Assembly (NCBI GenBank): GCA_018398585.1 | Contig: JAGTTD010000009.1 | Span: forward strand, 8,499,193 to 8,563,192 | Length of the DNA: 64,000 nucleotides | DNA from: Simmondsia chinensis | Taxonomy: Eukaryota > Streptophyta > Magnoliopsida > Caryophyllales > Simmondsiaceae | Direction of reading: 5' to 3' | Shown: one piece after another, positions 11,000 through 21,454 of the stretch | How positions within the stretch are numbered: the first letter of the stretch is position 1 | Layout: every line of letters begins with the position of its first letter | Made by a program: the position numbers and the translations under genes | Notes under the pieces: model-generated | Told to the model about the DNA's origin: nothing | Database searches by the model: none | What the model saw: the letters and a program-made list of their open reading frames with translations, nothing else

Positions 11000-12449
11000 T
11001 CCTAGTACATCAAAGGGTATGATACAGATGCTAATTTTAACTCAGCCTATGCAAAGCTACAGCAAGGAAAGACTAGTGAGTTCCAAACAAAAGAAGGTCT
11101 AATGTACAAAGGAACACAATTATGCATTTCAGAAGATGGAGACAGATTGCAGTGAATTCGTGAAGCTCATACTTCCAAAGTAGCCGGACATTTTGAGGTA
11201 GAGAAAATAGTATTGAATCTTCATCGCTATGTCTTTTTTGCCGAAAGTGCATCTTGATGTGTCTCAATACATTCGAGGTTGTGTTCTATGTAACACCTCA
11301 AAACCTTCCAACAGAAAGTTAGGATTGTATCTACCATTGCCGGTACCTAGCTGACCATGGGAGAGCATATCAATAGATTTTCTTGGTGGATTACCTAAGA
11401 CCAAGTCCGGACATGACTACTTGTTTGTAGTAGTGGACCGGTTTAGCAAGATGGTGTTCCTCATCCCATGCAAGAAGACTGTGACCGGAGAAGGAGCTGT
11501 TAAGTTATTCTTCCAATATGTTTGGAAACATTTTGGCTTACCAACATTGATTATTTCTAACAGAGATAGTTGATTCCTAGGCCATTTCTGGAGGTCATTA
11601 TGGGGAATGATGGATACTAAGATGAAGCGCAACACTGCATTTCATCCACATACTGATGGACAAACAGAGGTAGTTAATCGGACTATGGTGCATTTATTAA
11701 GAGGTTATAATTCCAAGCATCCAAAAACTTGGGATGAAAGTCTCCCTTATTTGCAGTTTGCTTTTAAAAGGGCAATTCATGGCTCTACACTAAAATCTCC
11801 ATTTGAGGTTTATTTGGGTTTTCTACCACAAAGTCCTTTTGATATGGAATTCACTGTAAGTGACAATGCACTTAGTGGAAAAGAAGAAGATGAACATGTT
11901 CAAGCACAAAAATTCCTCGAACGAGTCAGGAAGATTCATACAGACGTAGAGACACAACTACAACAATCTCAGCAGCAGTACAAAGCTCGCCATGACAAGC
12001 ATCGTGTATGATCTACCTTTAAGGAGGGTGACCTGGTATGGTTACACCTTGGAAAAGAGCGGTTAATAGGAGAGGGCAAGAAGCTCAAGCCTATCCATTA
12101 TGGACCGTTCAAGATCATCAAACAAATTGGTGATAACACCTTCCAGATTGAATTACCACCATACATGCATATGTACTCAGTCATCAATGCCAAGAATTTG
12201 AAGCTCTTTGAACCATCTCTACTTGATGATGACCCTGATGAAGACACTCATCTCCCATCAGTCGATGATTTGAAGATGGAACGAGAAGACCCTTTGAAGG
12301 AGGACAGTATCTTAGAACAGAAGGTTCGTGAGACCCGACTTGGAAAGCATGTGTATTTTCGCATTGGCAGGAAAAGTCAACTTCCCAGCAAGTCCAAGTG
12401 GTATAATCAGGATAAGGCAACTCAAGAGTTCCCACATCTCACCATTTAA
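11000..12449 (+). pseudogene. gypsy integrase with C-terminal chromodomain-like tail
   Basis: A degraded zinc-finger block (about 11150-11300) is followed by the catalytic core: SIDFLGGLPKTKSGHDYLFV, VVDRFSKM, NRDS, NTAFHPHTDGQTEVVNRT, and the GPY/F-type block LKPIHYGPFKIIKQIGDN. The final 60-odd residues (ILEQKVRETRLGKHVYFRIG...) have the spacing of a degenerate chromodomain, which is why I call it chromovirus-like. Stops at 11153, 11351, 11571 and 12009 again look like altered CGA or similar codons. Confidence 0.8.
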
Positions 12450-12475
12450 CTTAAGCAGGAGCTCAAGGTTCTTAA

Positions 12476-12487
12476 ATGGGGGAGCCA
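12476..12487 (+). promoter_or_regulatory. polypurine tract of the gypsy element
   Basis: AATGGGGGAGCC directly precedes the 3' LTR at 12488, the expected position for plus-strand priming. Confidence 0.75.
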
Positions 12488-12912
12488 TGATCCAGGAGGA
12501 TCTGAAGTGATCTTATAAATAATATAATATATTATATTATTTAATAATTATAGAAAACAAAACCATTTAAAAGCTTAATGGTTTAAAACAAATGTTTTCA
12601 ACCATTAACAGTTGATGACTTATTTTGATTTATGATTTTAAGCCATTCAAAGTTAATGGCTTAAAACCCAATTGTTATTTTTAGTATCTATTTTAGAAAA
12701 ACCAAAACATGTATATATACGTGAGGTTAGAATGAAATGAGGGAAGCAAAATTGAAAACATTTGCAAAGGAATTCAAGCTCATTCCTTCGTTTCTCTATT
12801 TCTCATAAGTTTCCTATTGTATTAAGGAAGTCTACTCTAAAAAGAAGTAACGACTCAATTATTCCTATAGACTAGGAATTTATAAGTTCTATCACCTGAA
12901 AGTTTTGGATCA
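12488..12912 (+). repeat. 3' LTR of the gypsy element
   Basis: 425 bp, TG...CA bounded, about 97% identical by eye to 7415-7841. The TSD copy gcagt follows at once. Confidence 0.93.
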
Positions 12913-12917
12913 GCAGT

Positions 12918-13330
12918 CCCCTTTTACTCAACTCAGACAATGCCTTATCACCAATGTGACTCAATCTCATATGCCACAGTCTCGTGATCTCTGCATCTGT
13001 CATAGTAGATGTGGAAACAGCAACTGAACTTGTCACGATGGTACCTACAAGCTCATACAAAGTACCTACCCTTTTCCTTTTCATCACAACTAAAGCACCC
13101 TTACTGACCTGTATGACTCCACCTTCAGCAGTGTACTTGTACCCACTAGACTCAAGGGTGCCTAGAGAAATCAAGTTTTTTATCAACTCCGGGACGTGAT
13201 GTACATCACTCAAAGTTCTAATAGCCCCATCAAACATCCTCACACGAATTGTCCCAATCCTCACTACCTTACAAGCAGCATTGTTATCTATCAAGACAAC
13301 TCCACCCTATATAGACTTATACCTGGAAAA
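12918..13330 (-). pseudogene. copia copy 1 GAG-pre-integrase (N-terminal integrase) segment
   Basis: The minus frame carries DNNAACKVV, VHHVPELIKNLISLGTLESS and LWHMRLSHIGDKALSELSKRG. The last contains the H...H half of the HHCC zinc-binding block. The next codons, CGQS..., are found 5.5 kb away at 7409, so the gypsy element inserted within this motif. Confidence 0.87.
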
Positions 13331-14250
13331 CTAGTCTTTATTTGGACTAACGTGATATGAACAACCCGAATCTATGACCCACTTATCCTTGGACCTGGGC
13401 AGAGAATCAGCAACTAAAAGAAACTCTTCATCACTATCACCCTCTACAATACTAGCCTCAGTGGACTTATCTTTGCCCCGGTCACCCCTGTTACCTTCTT
13501 TCAATTTATTTTTATATTTGTAATAGTTCTTCTTTATGTGCCCTTTCTTGTGACAGTAATGGCACGATATGTTCTTATGTCTAGATTTAGACCTAGACTT
13601 TTTTCTACCATCGGATCCCCTATGTTGTGATCTACCTCTCACATGCAAACCACTACCTGAGTCATTCACCGAGTCAGATAACTCCCTATCTACCCGTTCT
13701 TTATTCATGAGGTTTCTTTTCACCTCATCAACAGTAATGGTCGGCCTACCCCCGTATATCATGCTTTCTACAAAGCCCTTATACGAATTAGAAAGCGAAT
13801 ACAGTAACAACATAGCTTGGTCCTCGTCCATAGGGACATCATCCAATTCCTTTAATTCTTGTATGATAGAAGTAAACTCGCTAAGATGGTTTTTAAGAGA
13901 TGTACCTTCTGTCATACGGAAAGTGAATAACCGACGCTTTAATGCGAGTTTGTTGGAGACTGACTTGTGGCAAAACATGCCTAGTAATTTCTTCCATAAC
14001 TCCTTTGTGTTTTCATCTCCAAGACCTCTGTCAAAACATCATCTGCAAAACACATCTGTATCGTCGTGAGAGCCTTATCATCCAACTCTTCCCACTGTGC
14101 CTCGGTCATAGTCTCGAGTTTCTTCTCTTTCCCCTCCAGTGCTTTCTTCAAGCTATTCTGAGTAAAGAGTCCTTTCACACGGACTTGCCATAAGCTAAAG
14201 CTTCCTTGACCTCCGAACTTCTCTACCTTGGTCTTAATACCTGATGCCAC
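13331..14250 (-). pseudogene. copia copy 1 Gag and protease
   Basis: Starting at ATG 14250 (MASGIKTKVEKFGGQGSFSLW), the frame shifts near 13985 and continues as MFCHKSVSNKLALKRRLFTF, then the UBN2-type Gag with LKNHLSEF and YKGFVESMIYGGRPT. The zinc knuckle reads CHYCHKKGHIKKNY, so the fourth ligand, normally Cys, is Tyr. Protease is marked by WVIDSGCSYHVSP with an intact D-S-G. The basic SRSKSRHK stretch precedes the knuckle. Confidence 0.87.
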
Positions 14251-14270
14251 TATACCAATTCGAATAACCA

Positions 14271-14283
14271 GGCTCTGATACCA
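14271..14283 (-). promoter_or_regulatory. primer-binding site of copia copy 1
   Basis: The minus strand reads TGGTATCAGAGCC three bases inside the 5' LTR. It matches the initiator-Met tRNA PBS of the plus-strand relative at 52288. Confidence 0.88.
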
Positions 14284-14286
14284 ATT

Positions 14287-14715
14287 TGTGCAGAAAACCT
14301 ATAACTCCAGGTATGCAATCCAAATCAAATACCACGATAATACGAGAAGTAAATGGACTAAAAGAGAAAAGAAATAAACGACACAAAGATTTACGTGAAA
14401 ACCCCTTTACAATAAAAAGGGGAGAAAACCGCAGGCGAAGATTGGAGCTTTTATTATTGAATCGAAAAGAAGAATTACAATCACTCTTTCTCTCTCTCTC
14501 TCTCTCTCTCTCTTTAATTGGCGGCTCCGCTGGGAAACACTCTCAAGAAAATTGGATGCAAATGTACGAACCCTACGTCACAATATATACATGCGTGAAA
14601 ACACGGTTCCGATCGATCGGCGAGCTCACTGCAGGCGTCCTTGACTTACGTAACATTTTCCGATCGATCGAGCTTCACCCAATCGATCGGCCTCGTCACG
14701 GCATCCCTACTTAAA
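14287..14715 (-). repeat. 5' LTR of copia copy 1, truncated at its outer end
   Basis: It begins TGTGCAGAAAACC on the plus strand and aligns with the LTR at 3785. It stops at ...ccctacttaaa, lacking the last 30-odd bases (to CCTAACA). The sequence then runs straight into the second flank copy through a short shared A-run. A (CT)n tract lies at 14483-14514. Confidence 0.85.
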
Positions 14716-15284
14716 AAGTTGGGGATGAAATTTCAAAAGGCTCGGTCATGTTGGGTTTAAATTGGATCAGTGACTTTATTGCATCACTTTATTTAAATGA
14801 TCGACTTGTTTAAGAATCAGATTTACACAATTAAAAGTTTAAAAAAACTAAGCTCGCATTTGGTTAATATGTGAATTGAATTTTATGTGAAGTTGTATTT
14901 TTTAGGAATTTAATTTTTGTGTCAACTTCATAGGAAATAGGTGTAAATTATTCGGTTGCTATAATAAGAAATAGAACTTCCTAGGAAAGCTAGGTAAAAA
15001 CAAAAGAACTATAACTTACATAAGGCACTAGGTAATTTACATCCTATGTTTTAAATAATTACGAAATTGCTAAGGAATTTTCATTTTCCATGTTTTCCTG
15101 ATAACCAAACAAGAGGGCGAATGCCCATTTCTCATGAATTTGACACAATACAAGATATATATATAGTGGTTAAGTGAAGGGTAGTTTAGATATATATAAA
15201 TAGACTAGGTCCTATAGTCGAGCTATACCCCCACCCAACTCTATAAATAGGGTCTTTAGTGTGTAGGAAGGGTACAGATGAATG
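14713..15284. repeat. host flank, right copy of the direct duplication (empty site)
   Basis: Matches 3147-3784. Here ...gatgaatg continues directly into gtttaag with no LTR, so this copy preserves the locus as it was before the copia element inserted. Its left edge abuts the truncated LTR. Confidence 0.85.
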
Positions 15285-15960
15285 GTTTAAGTTTCTCTTT
15301 CCCTTCTCTCTCTAGGTCTCTTCCTTTCCTTTCTCTGTATCTCTCTCGATTATCTCTCTCTACTTTCCCCTATCTTTTTTTTTCTCGATAATTAGCAACC
15401 AGGTTGTGATACAATTCAGGCGCTCGATTATCTCTCTCTACTTTCCCCTATCTTATAATTGTAAATTTTATGTTCTTGTAAGGGTTACCAAGTTTTATAC
15501 TAATATACTACTATTTTGAGTTGATTGATTGGTTTAATTGGTTGATTCATTGATGGATTAATATGGTTCGTATCACAATTCTAATTTTTTTGTCTTACTT
15601 CCTGGCAACCAAATAAGACTTAAACTGACATAATGCATCAAATACACGAACATTTCCTATAAATAACCCAAAATTAAAAGTTAAAAATGAAAAAAAATGA
15701 GTTATTATTACCAATGCAAAATCATTATTCTCATAATAATAAAGTAACTTACTATAATAAAAGCTACAAAATTACCTTAAAAACTACGATCTCACTCTAA
15801 CAATACCAATTTTCAGCCATTGCTCGAAATAACACCAAGCGAAAAAAATATTTTCAAAACTAACTTAAAAAAAATATTTCCCCAAATGATATCCATATTA
15901 TTATTTGCTATTTTTTATTCTTTTTATTCTTTACTTTTTTCAATAAAACTTAGGAGGAGA
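15285..15960. other. pyrimidine-rich stretch with a 30-bp class direct repeat, no gene
   Basis: A CT-rich block contains a roughly 33-bp segment (cgattatctctctctacttt and following) at about 15346-15378 and again at about 15423-15455. The rest is AT-rich with no coding frame. Confidence 0.55.
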
Positions 15961-15963
15961 GAT

Positions 15964-16232
15964 TTAGTGCACAGTTTTCAATATATACATGCATGTGTAC
16001 ACACGTAAGTTTATTTTTTTAAAATTTATAATATTTTCTTACTTATAGTAAATAAATTAACTTGAATTATTTATTAAATATTTAAATTAAATTATCTATA
16101 TGAAAATTTAATATAAATATTTAATAAATAATTTAAAATAAATAATTTAAAATAAATATTTAATAAATAATTTAATTTAATATATTTATTATAAGTAAGA
16201 AAATATTATAAATATTGAAAACCAAGCACTAA
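15964..16232. mobile_element. foldback MITE with long AT-rich inverted arms
   Basis: The left end TTAGTGCACAGTTTTCAATA mirrors the right end (minus strand TTAGTGCTTGGTTTTCAATA). The inner arms TATAATATTTTCTTACTTAT and its complement extend the palindrome. The whole of about 270 bp could fold into a hairpin. No coding capacity; superfamily undetermined. Confidence 0.6.
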
Positions 16233-16654
16233 AATTTATTTTTTTATAAAAAATATCAACATGAAGACATAAATATCGTTTAGAAAAATAATGTTCTTTA
16301 AAACTTAGTTTAAAAATATTTTTGATCTTTATATATTATAGAGAAGTTGTTTTCTCTCATATTTTTTCAAATCTCTTATCCTAGAATTTTAGGGGATGTT
16401 TTTAAACTTTTATGATAACAGAGAAAAACCACAAAAATAAATTGGGAAGCCATAAATCTCCCATGAAAGAAAAAAGAAAAAGAAAAAAAATGATATAATT
16501 AGAAATGTTATAATGAAGCGACTTAAATAGGTCGAATTGAGTCAGACATGGGTCGCAGCAGATACTTAATTAAAAATGCAGGCTGGTAGAGTCAAGTTCA
16601 AACAATCCGTTTGTTGCACTGGAAAAACCTAGTTTTTGTATTATGACACGCTTT

Positions 16655-16770
16655 GGGTCACCATTAGAATTTCGAACTTAAGCCTGCTTAGACGAGAGCA
16701 GTACCAGGATGGATGACTTCTTGGGAAGTCCTTACCCTCAGGTTGGGAGCATCCGAAATCTCTTCATTTT
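16655..16770 (+). repeat. 5S rRNA-derived SINE head, degenerate
   Basis: The segment starts GGGTCACCATTAGAA and includes CTTAAGCCTGCTTAGACGAG, then CAGTACCAGGATGGATGACT and TCTTGGGAAGTCC. These align with the internal promoter region of plant 5S rRNA. It then shows ACCCTCAGGTTGGGAGCA instead of the normal 5S 3' end. The same replaced end occurs at 50841-51048 and 63655-63895. The SINE body is not clear here, so this copy is truncated or decayed. It is not a working 5S gene. Confidence 0.7.
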
Positions 16771-17217
16771 TTGTTCCATTTCTTGGTTAATTTGAAATGT
16801 TTTGCTTGACTTGACTTCGTATTTTAGCATTTGAGGTTCAATTTCTCATTCGTATGGTGGGATTTTGTGGGTTTGTTTGGTGTTTGAGTGTGCTGTTGGA
16901 TTGTAGGAGTTGGGGAATTTGGAGTTCTTGCAATTTTAGATATTCTCGTTTTCGGGGTCCCAAGCAAAATGTTTAAATGGCCCTTCGTATATCATAAAGT
17001 TACTCTTAAATAAAACCCATTAATATTAATAATTGTCATTTCTTAAAAAAAAAAAAAAAAAAAACCACAACCTCTATACTGCGGGGCCCTAAAATTTGAG
17101 GGTTCTAAGTGGTTGCTTGGGTTTATGTGCGGAACTTGGGTGAAGGTTAGAATGATGATTCTATAGTCTAGCATGGCCTTCTCGACTGCGCATTTTGCGT
17201 AATACATACGCTCATTT

Positions 17218-17345
17218 TGTATCTTGTGTTTGAGTTATGTTGATATTAGAAAGGGGGTTTGTTGAGATTTAAACTTAAAACCTTTTGAGTAAAAGAGATT
17301 TTGATTCAATGTCAACGAACCAGCTATTATGTATAGATTTTTAAT
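17218..17345 (-). repeat. tRNA-like/SINE-type interspersed repeat
   Basis: Contains the pattern tgagatttaaac...ttttgagtaaa...gatt..atgtcaa, repeated in diverged form at about 18290-18400 and 50140-50225. On the minus strand it gives a B-box-like GGTTTTAAGTTTAAATC. Probably a decayed retroposon family. Confidence 0.4.
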
Positions 17346-17690
17346 AGTTTATCCCACATAAGATAATTTAAACTATGTTTGTTAATGTTAATTTGATTGT
17401 TTATTCTAAAAATTAAAAATATGTCATATATTTACTACCAGTATAAACCGTTACTTGTATTATTTATATGTTTATAAGTTGACAAACTAGTATTTAATGA
17501 AAAATACTAATATAATCGAAATGGATAATCTGCAGGTTACCCGTTTAATAATTGGGTTGGGTCAGGGTTAAAAGTTCCTAACCCATATAATAAATGGGTT
17601 GGGTTCGGGTTGACGTCATTTCTAGGACCCCTTGTATAACACGAACACGAACATGACACAACACGTCACGTTTGCCACCCCTAGTGTCGA
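17330..17690. repeat. degenerate interspersed repeat related to 39830-40135
   Basis: Shared order of blocks with 39830-40135: tatagatttttnnTAGntTATncCACATAA, atgtcatatatttattac, and near the end acacgaacannaacacgacac. The right part carries repeated GGGTTGGG motifs and ends GTTTGCCACCCCTAG, resembling a common plant hAT-type MITE end. TSDs were not established. Confidence 0.4.
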
Positions 17691-18289
17691 CACACAGACG
17701 CAGGCTATAGGTTCTATAAAACTGTGTTTCGGCACACATATTTTGTGTGTCGACACACAGATTCCCGAGAATGTTTCTATAAAATGTGATTAAAAGCTTT
17801 TAGTTAAATGATGAAAAAAAAAAAAAGATGGTCCAAAGCTATATATTATAAAATACAGATAATTAAAAGCTATGTATCATAAAATACAGGTGGTTATCTG
17901 CAAACAGACTTAAAATAAAAAATGAACACATAATATTTCAAAATTGGATGGAATATTCCCTTTTTTCTAACGGAATATTCCATCCGGTGATCATTTGCAA
18001 CCAAAATTTTTTTTAGGTGGTTAAAAATAATTTTTTTTTTAAAAGTAGTTAAAAGCTAGATAATATAAAACCTAGATGATAAAATGCAAAAAAACTCCTT
18101 GTTGTATCTTTTTTGTGTAAATTAGTACAATTTCAGTATGGGTTGTTAAGTAACTAAATACCTAAAATTTTATTTTGTAGGGTGAAGTGTCATACTGATT
18201 CTATAGTCTAGTGTGCCCCATATGAATGCCCATTAAATTAATTGCAATTATCATTTCTATAACTCGTGTTTAAGTTTTATTAATATTAA

Positions 18290-18400
18290 TAATGATACTA
18301 GAAGGGGGTTACTGGGATGTAAATTTAAAATCTCTTCATCAAAGAGAGTTCGATACAATGTCAAAGAATCAACTATATGAAAGATTAAGCTAATATACAT
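18290..18400 (-). repeat. second copy of the 17218-17345 repeat
   Basis: Shares gggggtt..tgggatgtaaa, ctcttcatcaaagagagtt and gatacaatgtcaaagaa with the copies at 17218 and 50140. Confidence 0.38.
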
Positions 18401-18548
18401 CGGTTTTTATTACTTCTTCCCATACTGTCCAGACCCACCTTATTAGTAAATGAATCTTTTGTTTAATCCTATACCTAATAGGACAACTTCCATGTTCAGA
18501 ATCTTCCTTGCAAATAATAATTACTTTTCTGTGAATAACAACAACTAC

Positions 18549-18850
18549 AATAACAAACTCGAAGCCTAGAAGGGTCCCGCTAGGGCGCGGTCCGGGGGGT
18601 GAATTGTATGTAGCCTTACTCTGTTACAGCCCAAAAAGAGCTAAAAAGGAAAAATAAGTATCCCACATCGGTGGGATGACACAAAATGTACCAATTTATA
18701 TACTAGGGGGGCTACTCCACTCATTGCCAATTGGTTTTAGGATGGAACCTCCTTGAGTCTGTATCATACTCCTACAAGGTGCTTCCTTAAAAGGAGGTTG
18801 TTTTTTAGGGCCCCTAACCCGAAAAAGTAATTCACTATTCTGTGTAATTT
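18549..18850 (-). mobile_element. SINE with shared 3' body, split by a solo LTR
   Basis: On the minus strand the head ends GGGTTAGGGGCCCTAAAAAA, followed by the body (CAACCTCCTTTTAAGG, TAAGGCTACATACAATTCA, CGGGACCCTTCTAGGC) and a (TTG)n-type tail at about 18537-18560. The head/body junction matches the SINE at 6340-6778. A 145-bp solo LTR sits in the body. Confidence 0.65.
18622..18766. mobile_element. solo LTR, short copia type, with 5-bp TSD
   Basis: TGTTACAGCCC...GTCTGTATCA is flanked by tactc at 18617-18621 and 18767-18771. It contains TCCCACATCGGTGGGATG and CCAATTGGTTTTAGGATGG, blocks typical of short plant copia LTRs. A related relic (atgccagttagttttagaat) occurs near 25828. Confidence 0.75.
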
Positions 18851-20830
18851 TATTGAAACAAGGGAAGGGACCTTTCTGGATGCCCCTTTACTTCCTTGGC
18901 TTTTGAGCATTGAGAAGAATATCATGATGAATAATTTAAGGATACCCAACTCGTGCTTTTACGATCCCGTTTTATATTTTCAGTTTTTGGTTTTTGAGAA
19001 ACTAAAAACAGACGGTTCAAATAACTGAAAATACAACTTAAAGGACAGAAAAGCTCGATCCCACTTCCTGGTTTCAATTTCAGTTTATTAAGTTGCTATT
19101 GTTTGTTGATTGTTTTCTTATTGATACAGATTGATCATTCAATAAAACCATTAGATGATCATTTTTCACCGCAGTAAACTAGATGGAGAGCAGTGGGTTT
19201 GGTGCGATTATGAGAAACCGGAGATTAGAGAACTGCTTCGAGACTAATTCTCGATCAAACTCAAGGTCTGAATCGAACGCTGATGTACATGAGCAAGTAG
19301 TGGCACGGTCCAAGACCGATGTATATGTGTATGATGATGGGTGTTGGTCCATATTGGTTTCTTGGATTAGGATTGTAACATGTTTTCTAACAATGATGTT
19401 TACTACATTCATTTGGGCGTTGATTATGCTGGTGCTCTTACCTTGGCCATATGAAAGAATCAGACAAGGAAATGTTTATGGGCATGTCACCGGTAGATTG
19501 TTGGTAAGTAACCGTCCTTGCTTCTGGGTGATATAGCACAGCCTGCTATTCAAGAACTAAACTCAATCATATTGCTTCGGTGTTGAAAATAATCAATTAC
19601 AAAGTTATATTTATAGGTAGAAACCGATCGCTAAAATAATATTGACTAATTAGGGTGATACATACTGAATCAACTAGGAAACTACTTACGTAAAAATGAG
19701 AAGATACACATCTAACAAACACTTTGCTACCTCTCTAAAATAAAGGTCACTAATTTACTCTATTGACTAAAACTATGAAATATAATAAAACATAACTTAA
19801 AAAAGGCATATTTTTCTGAAATTATTGAGTCTCATGTTGCATGCTACATCATTAGGTTTCTTGAATTTTAATGTTGTAAGTGTTAATTTCCTATTGTCAT
19901 TTTGTTCTAGTGCGATGGTTGTGTCGTCATTTGTTGCTTGTTTAGTGATATTGTCAGCTTTTGTGAGGTATTCTGTTATACTTGAAATTGGGATTTGAAT
20001 ATTTATGCCATATCAAAATGTATCTACAAACTATGGGATCAAATTCCGATTTACAGTTGTGGTCAATGGTGTTGCAGACTTTAAGTTGCTTTTAGTCCTT
20101 GTCTTTGCCAAATTTTGAATGCCTTATAATACAATCATTGATTTTTACGCTCTTTTGATAGTATTTCAATACATCTATTAGTATGTACCGATGAATAGAA
20201 TAGAATATATGCGTCATGAAGGCTATCACAAAATATTTGTATGGAATGGCTAATCGCATAATTAATGGTTGGATTGAAATCTATTTTGCTACTAAACGAC
20301 CTTTTTTTTTTTTTAATTCCATGCTGCGAGTATTGAAGTAAATCAAAATATTTTTGCCGAAAAATAGCGTGCACTCACATTGTTTGTAATATATTTTTTA
20401 CTAGGATAGCGTAGGAAGCAATGAAAGTGTCCACCTTTGTAATGTCGAGTTCTGCAAAATGGTCCGCGACAAAGTTAGCTTCTCATCGTGTATAGTCTAA
20501 AAATAGAATTGAAGGACGCTATGCTTGTCTTAATCCTGTCAAAGAAATCATTGGTTCATGCTAGTTTTCTTCGAATGCGAAGATGGGTTATGAAAGTTTC
20601 TCTATTTTTCCTTTATGTCGTTTGATTATGTTAGAGTTTCGACTGCAAATGTGGATTTTGGGAAACCCTATAAAAATAGAAGGCGCCGAACACTCCAAGA
20701 AGAGGGCTATTTACATCAGTAATCATGCTTCCCCCATTGACGTTTTCCTTAGCATGTGGTTGACTCCTACAGGCACAGCTGGCATCGCCAAGAAAGAGGT
20801 ACATCGGAAGATCACCACTTACTAACCTAG

Positions 20831-21264
20831 TGTTGGGAAAATAACAATCAAAAAAACAAAGCAAACAATGAAATAACACATGAAATTTTTACTTGAAAAA
20901 CACTCTCTCAACTAGAGGAAAAAACCACGACCCGATTGGATGTCAAACTTTCACTATAAATTTTGGATTATAATCTCTAATTGAAACCCAAACTCAAACC
21001 CACATTCAATCTCACTCAATTTTCCTCTCTATTTCATTTTCTCTCTACTCCACTCTACACTTCACAACACATCATTTTATAACAAAAATACACCAAGACA
21101 AAAGATAATTCAAGACATACTAGTTTACTTGTAAAAGTAAACTTTCCAACCTATACTATACCCTAAAACTTATACAAGTGAACTTCCCATTTTTCTTTTT
21201 CTTTTTCTTTTTTCTATTTTTAATTTTTATACAATTAATTTTGAGGTAAAAGAAATACCCAACA
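20831..21264. mobile_element. solo LTR-like element in intron 2 of the LPAAT locus
   Basis: The segment runs TGTTGGGAAAATAACA...ATACCCAACA with a 7-bp inverted end (TGTTGGG/CCCAACA). Its internal order (ACTTGAAAAACACTCTCTCA, then GAGGAAAAAACCACGACC) resembles the corresponding R-region of the Tork-type LTRs here. A clean 5-bp duplication is not visible (cctag versus cttac), so flanks may have mutated. Confidence 0.6.
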
Positions 21265-21334
21265 CTTACCTTGTGACTCTATATATTTTGTCCGAGTATA
21301 AACTATTCATGAGCCTTCTTCTTATAAGTTAATG

Positions 21335-21454
21335 GCTTGTTTGGTATTGTATTTCATTTACATTTAAAACCAAGAAATCTCATTTCCAAATATGATTTCT
21401 AGTTTCTAAAAAAGCGAAAACTACAATCGACAAACGACATCAAACAAGCCCTCT
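21335..21454. mobile_element. mini MITE, GGCTTGTTTGGT-type ends
   Basis: About 120 bp with ends GGCTTGTTTGGTATTG and (minus strand) GGGCTTGTTTGATGTCG. The ends recall the larger repeats at 26122, 26903 and 34677. It lies in intron 2 of the LPAAT locus. Confidence 0.5.

Larger units (their letters stand above)
7415..12912 (+). mobile_element. Ty3/gypsy retrotransposon, chromovirus-like, complete but decayed
   Basis: The two LTRs (7415-7841 and 12488-12912) both run TGATCCAGG...TTTTGGATCA. A perfect 5-bp TSD, gcagt, flanks them (7410-7414, 12913-12917). The order is PBS, Gag, protease, reverse transcriptase, RNase H, integrase and a basic C-terminal region, which is the gypsy order. By eye the LTRs differ by about a dozen substitutions in roughly 420 bp plus AT-tract length, about 3%. 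The reading frames contain many stops and at least one frameshift, so it is not autonomous now. Confidence 0.95.
3785..14715 (-). mobile_element. Ty1/copia retrotransposon, Tork/Tnt1-like (copy 1), with nested insertions
   Basis: Read on the minus strand, the order is 5' LTR (14287-14715), initiator-Met PBS (14271-14283), Gag, protease, integrase, reverse transcriptase, RNase H, purine tract, 3' LTR (3785-4239). Integrase before reverse transcriptase is the copia order, and the protein blocks resemble the Tork/Tnt1 lineage. It is interrupted by a SINE (6340-6778) and a gypsy element (7415-12912), and has frameshifts and amber codons, so it is dead. The outer end of its 5' LTR is missing, so no TSD pair survives. 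Confidence 0.9.
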
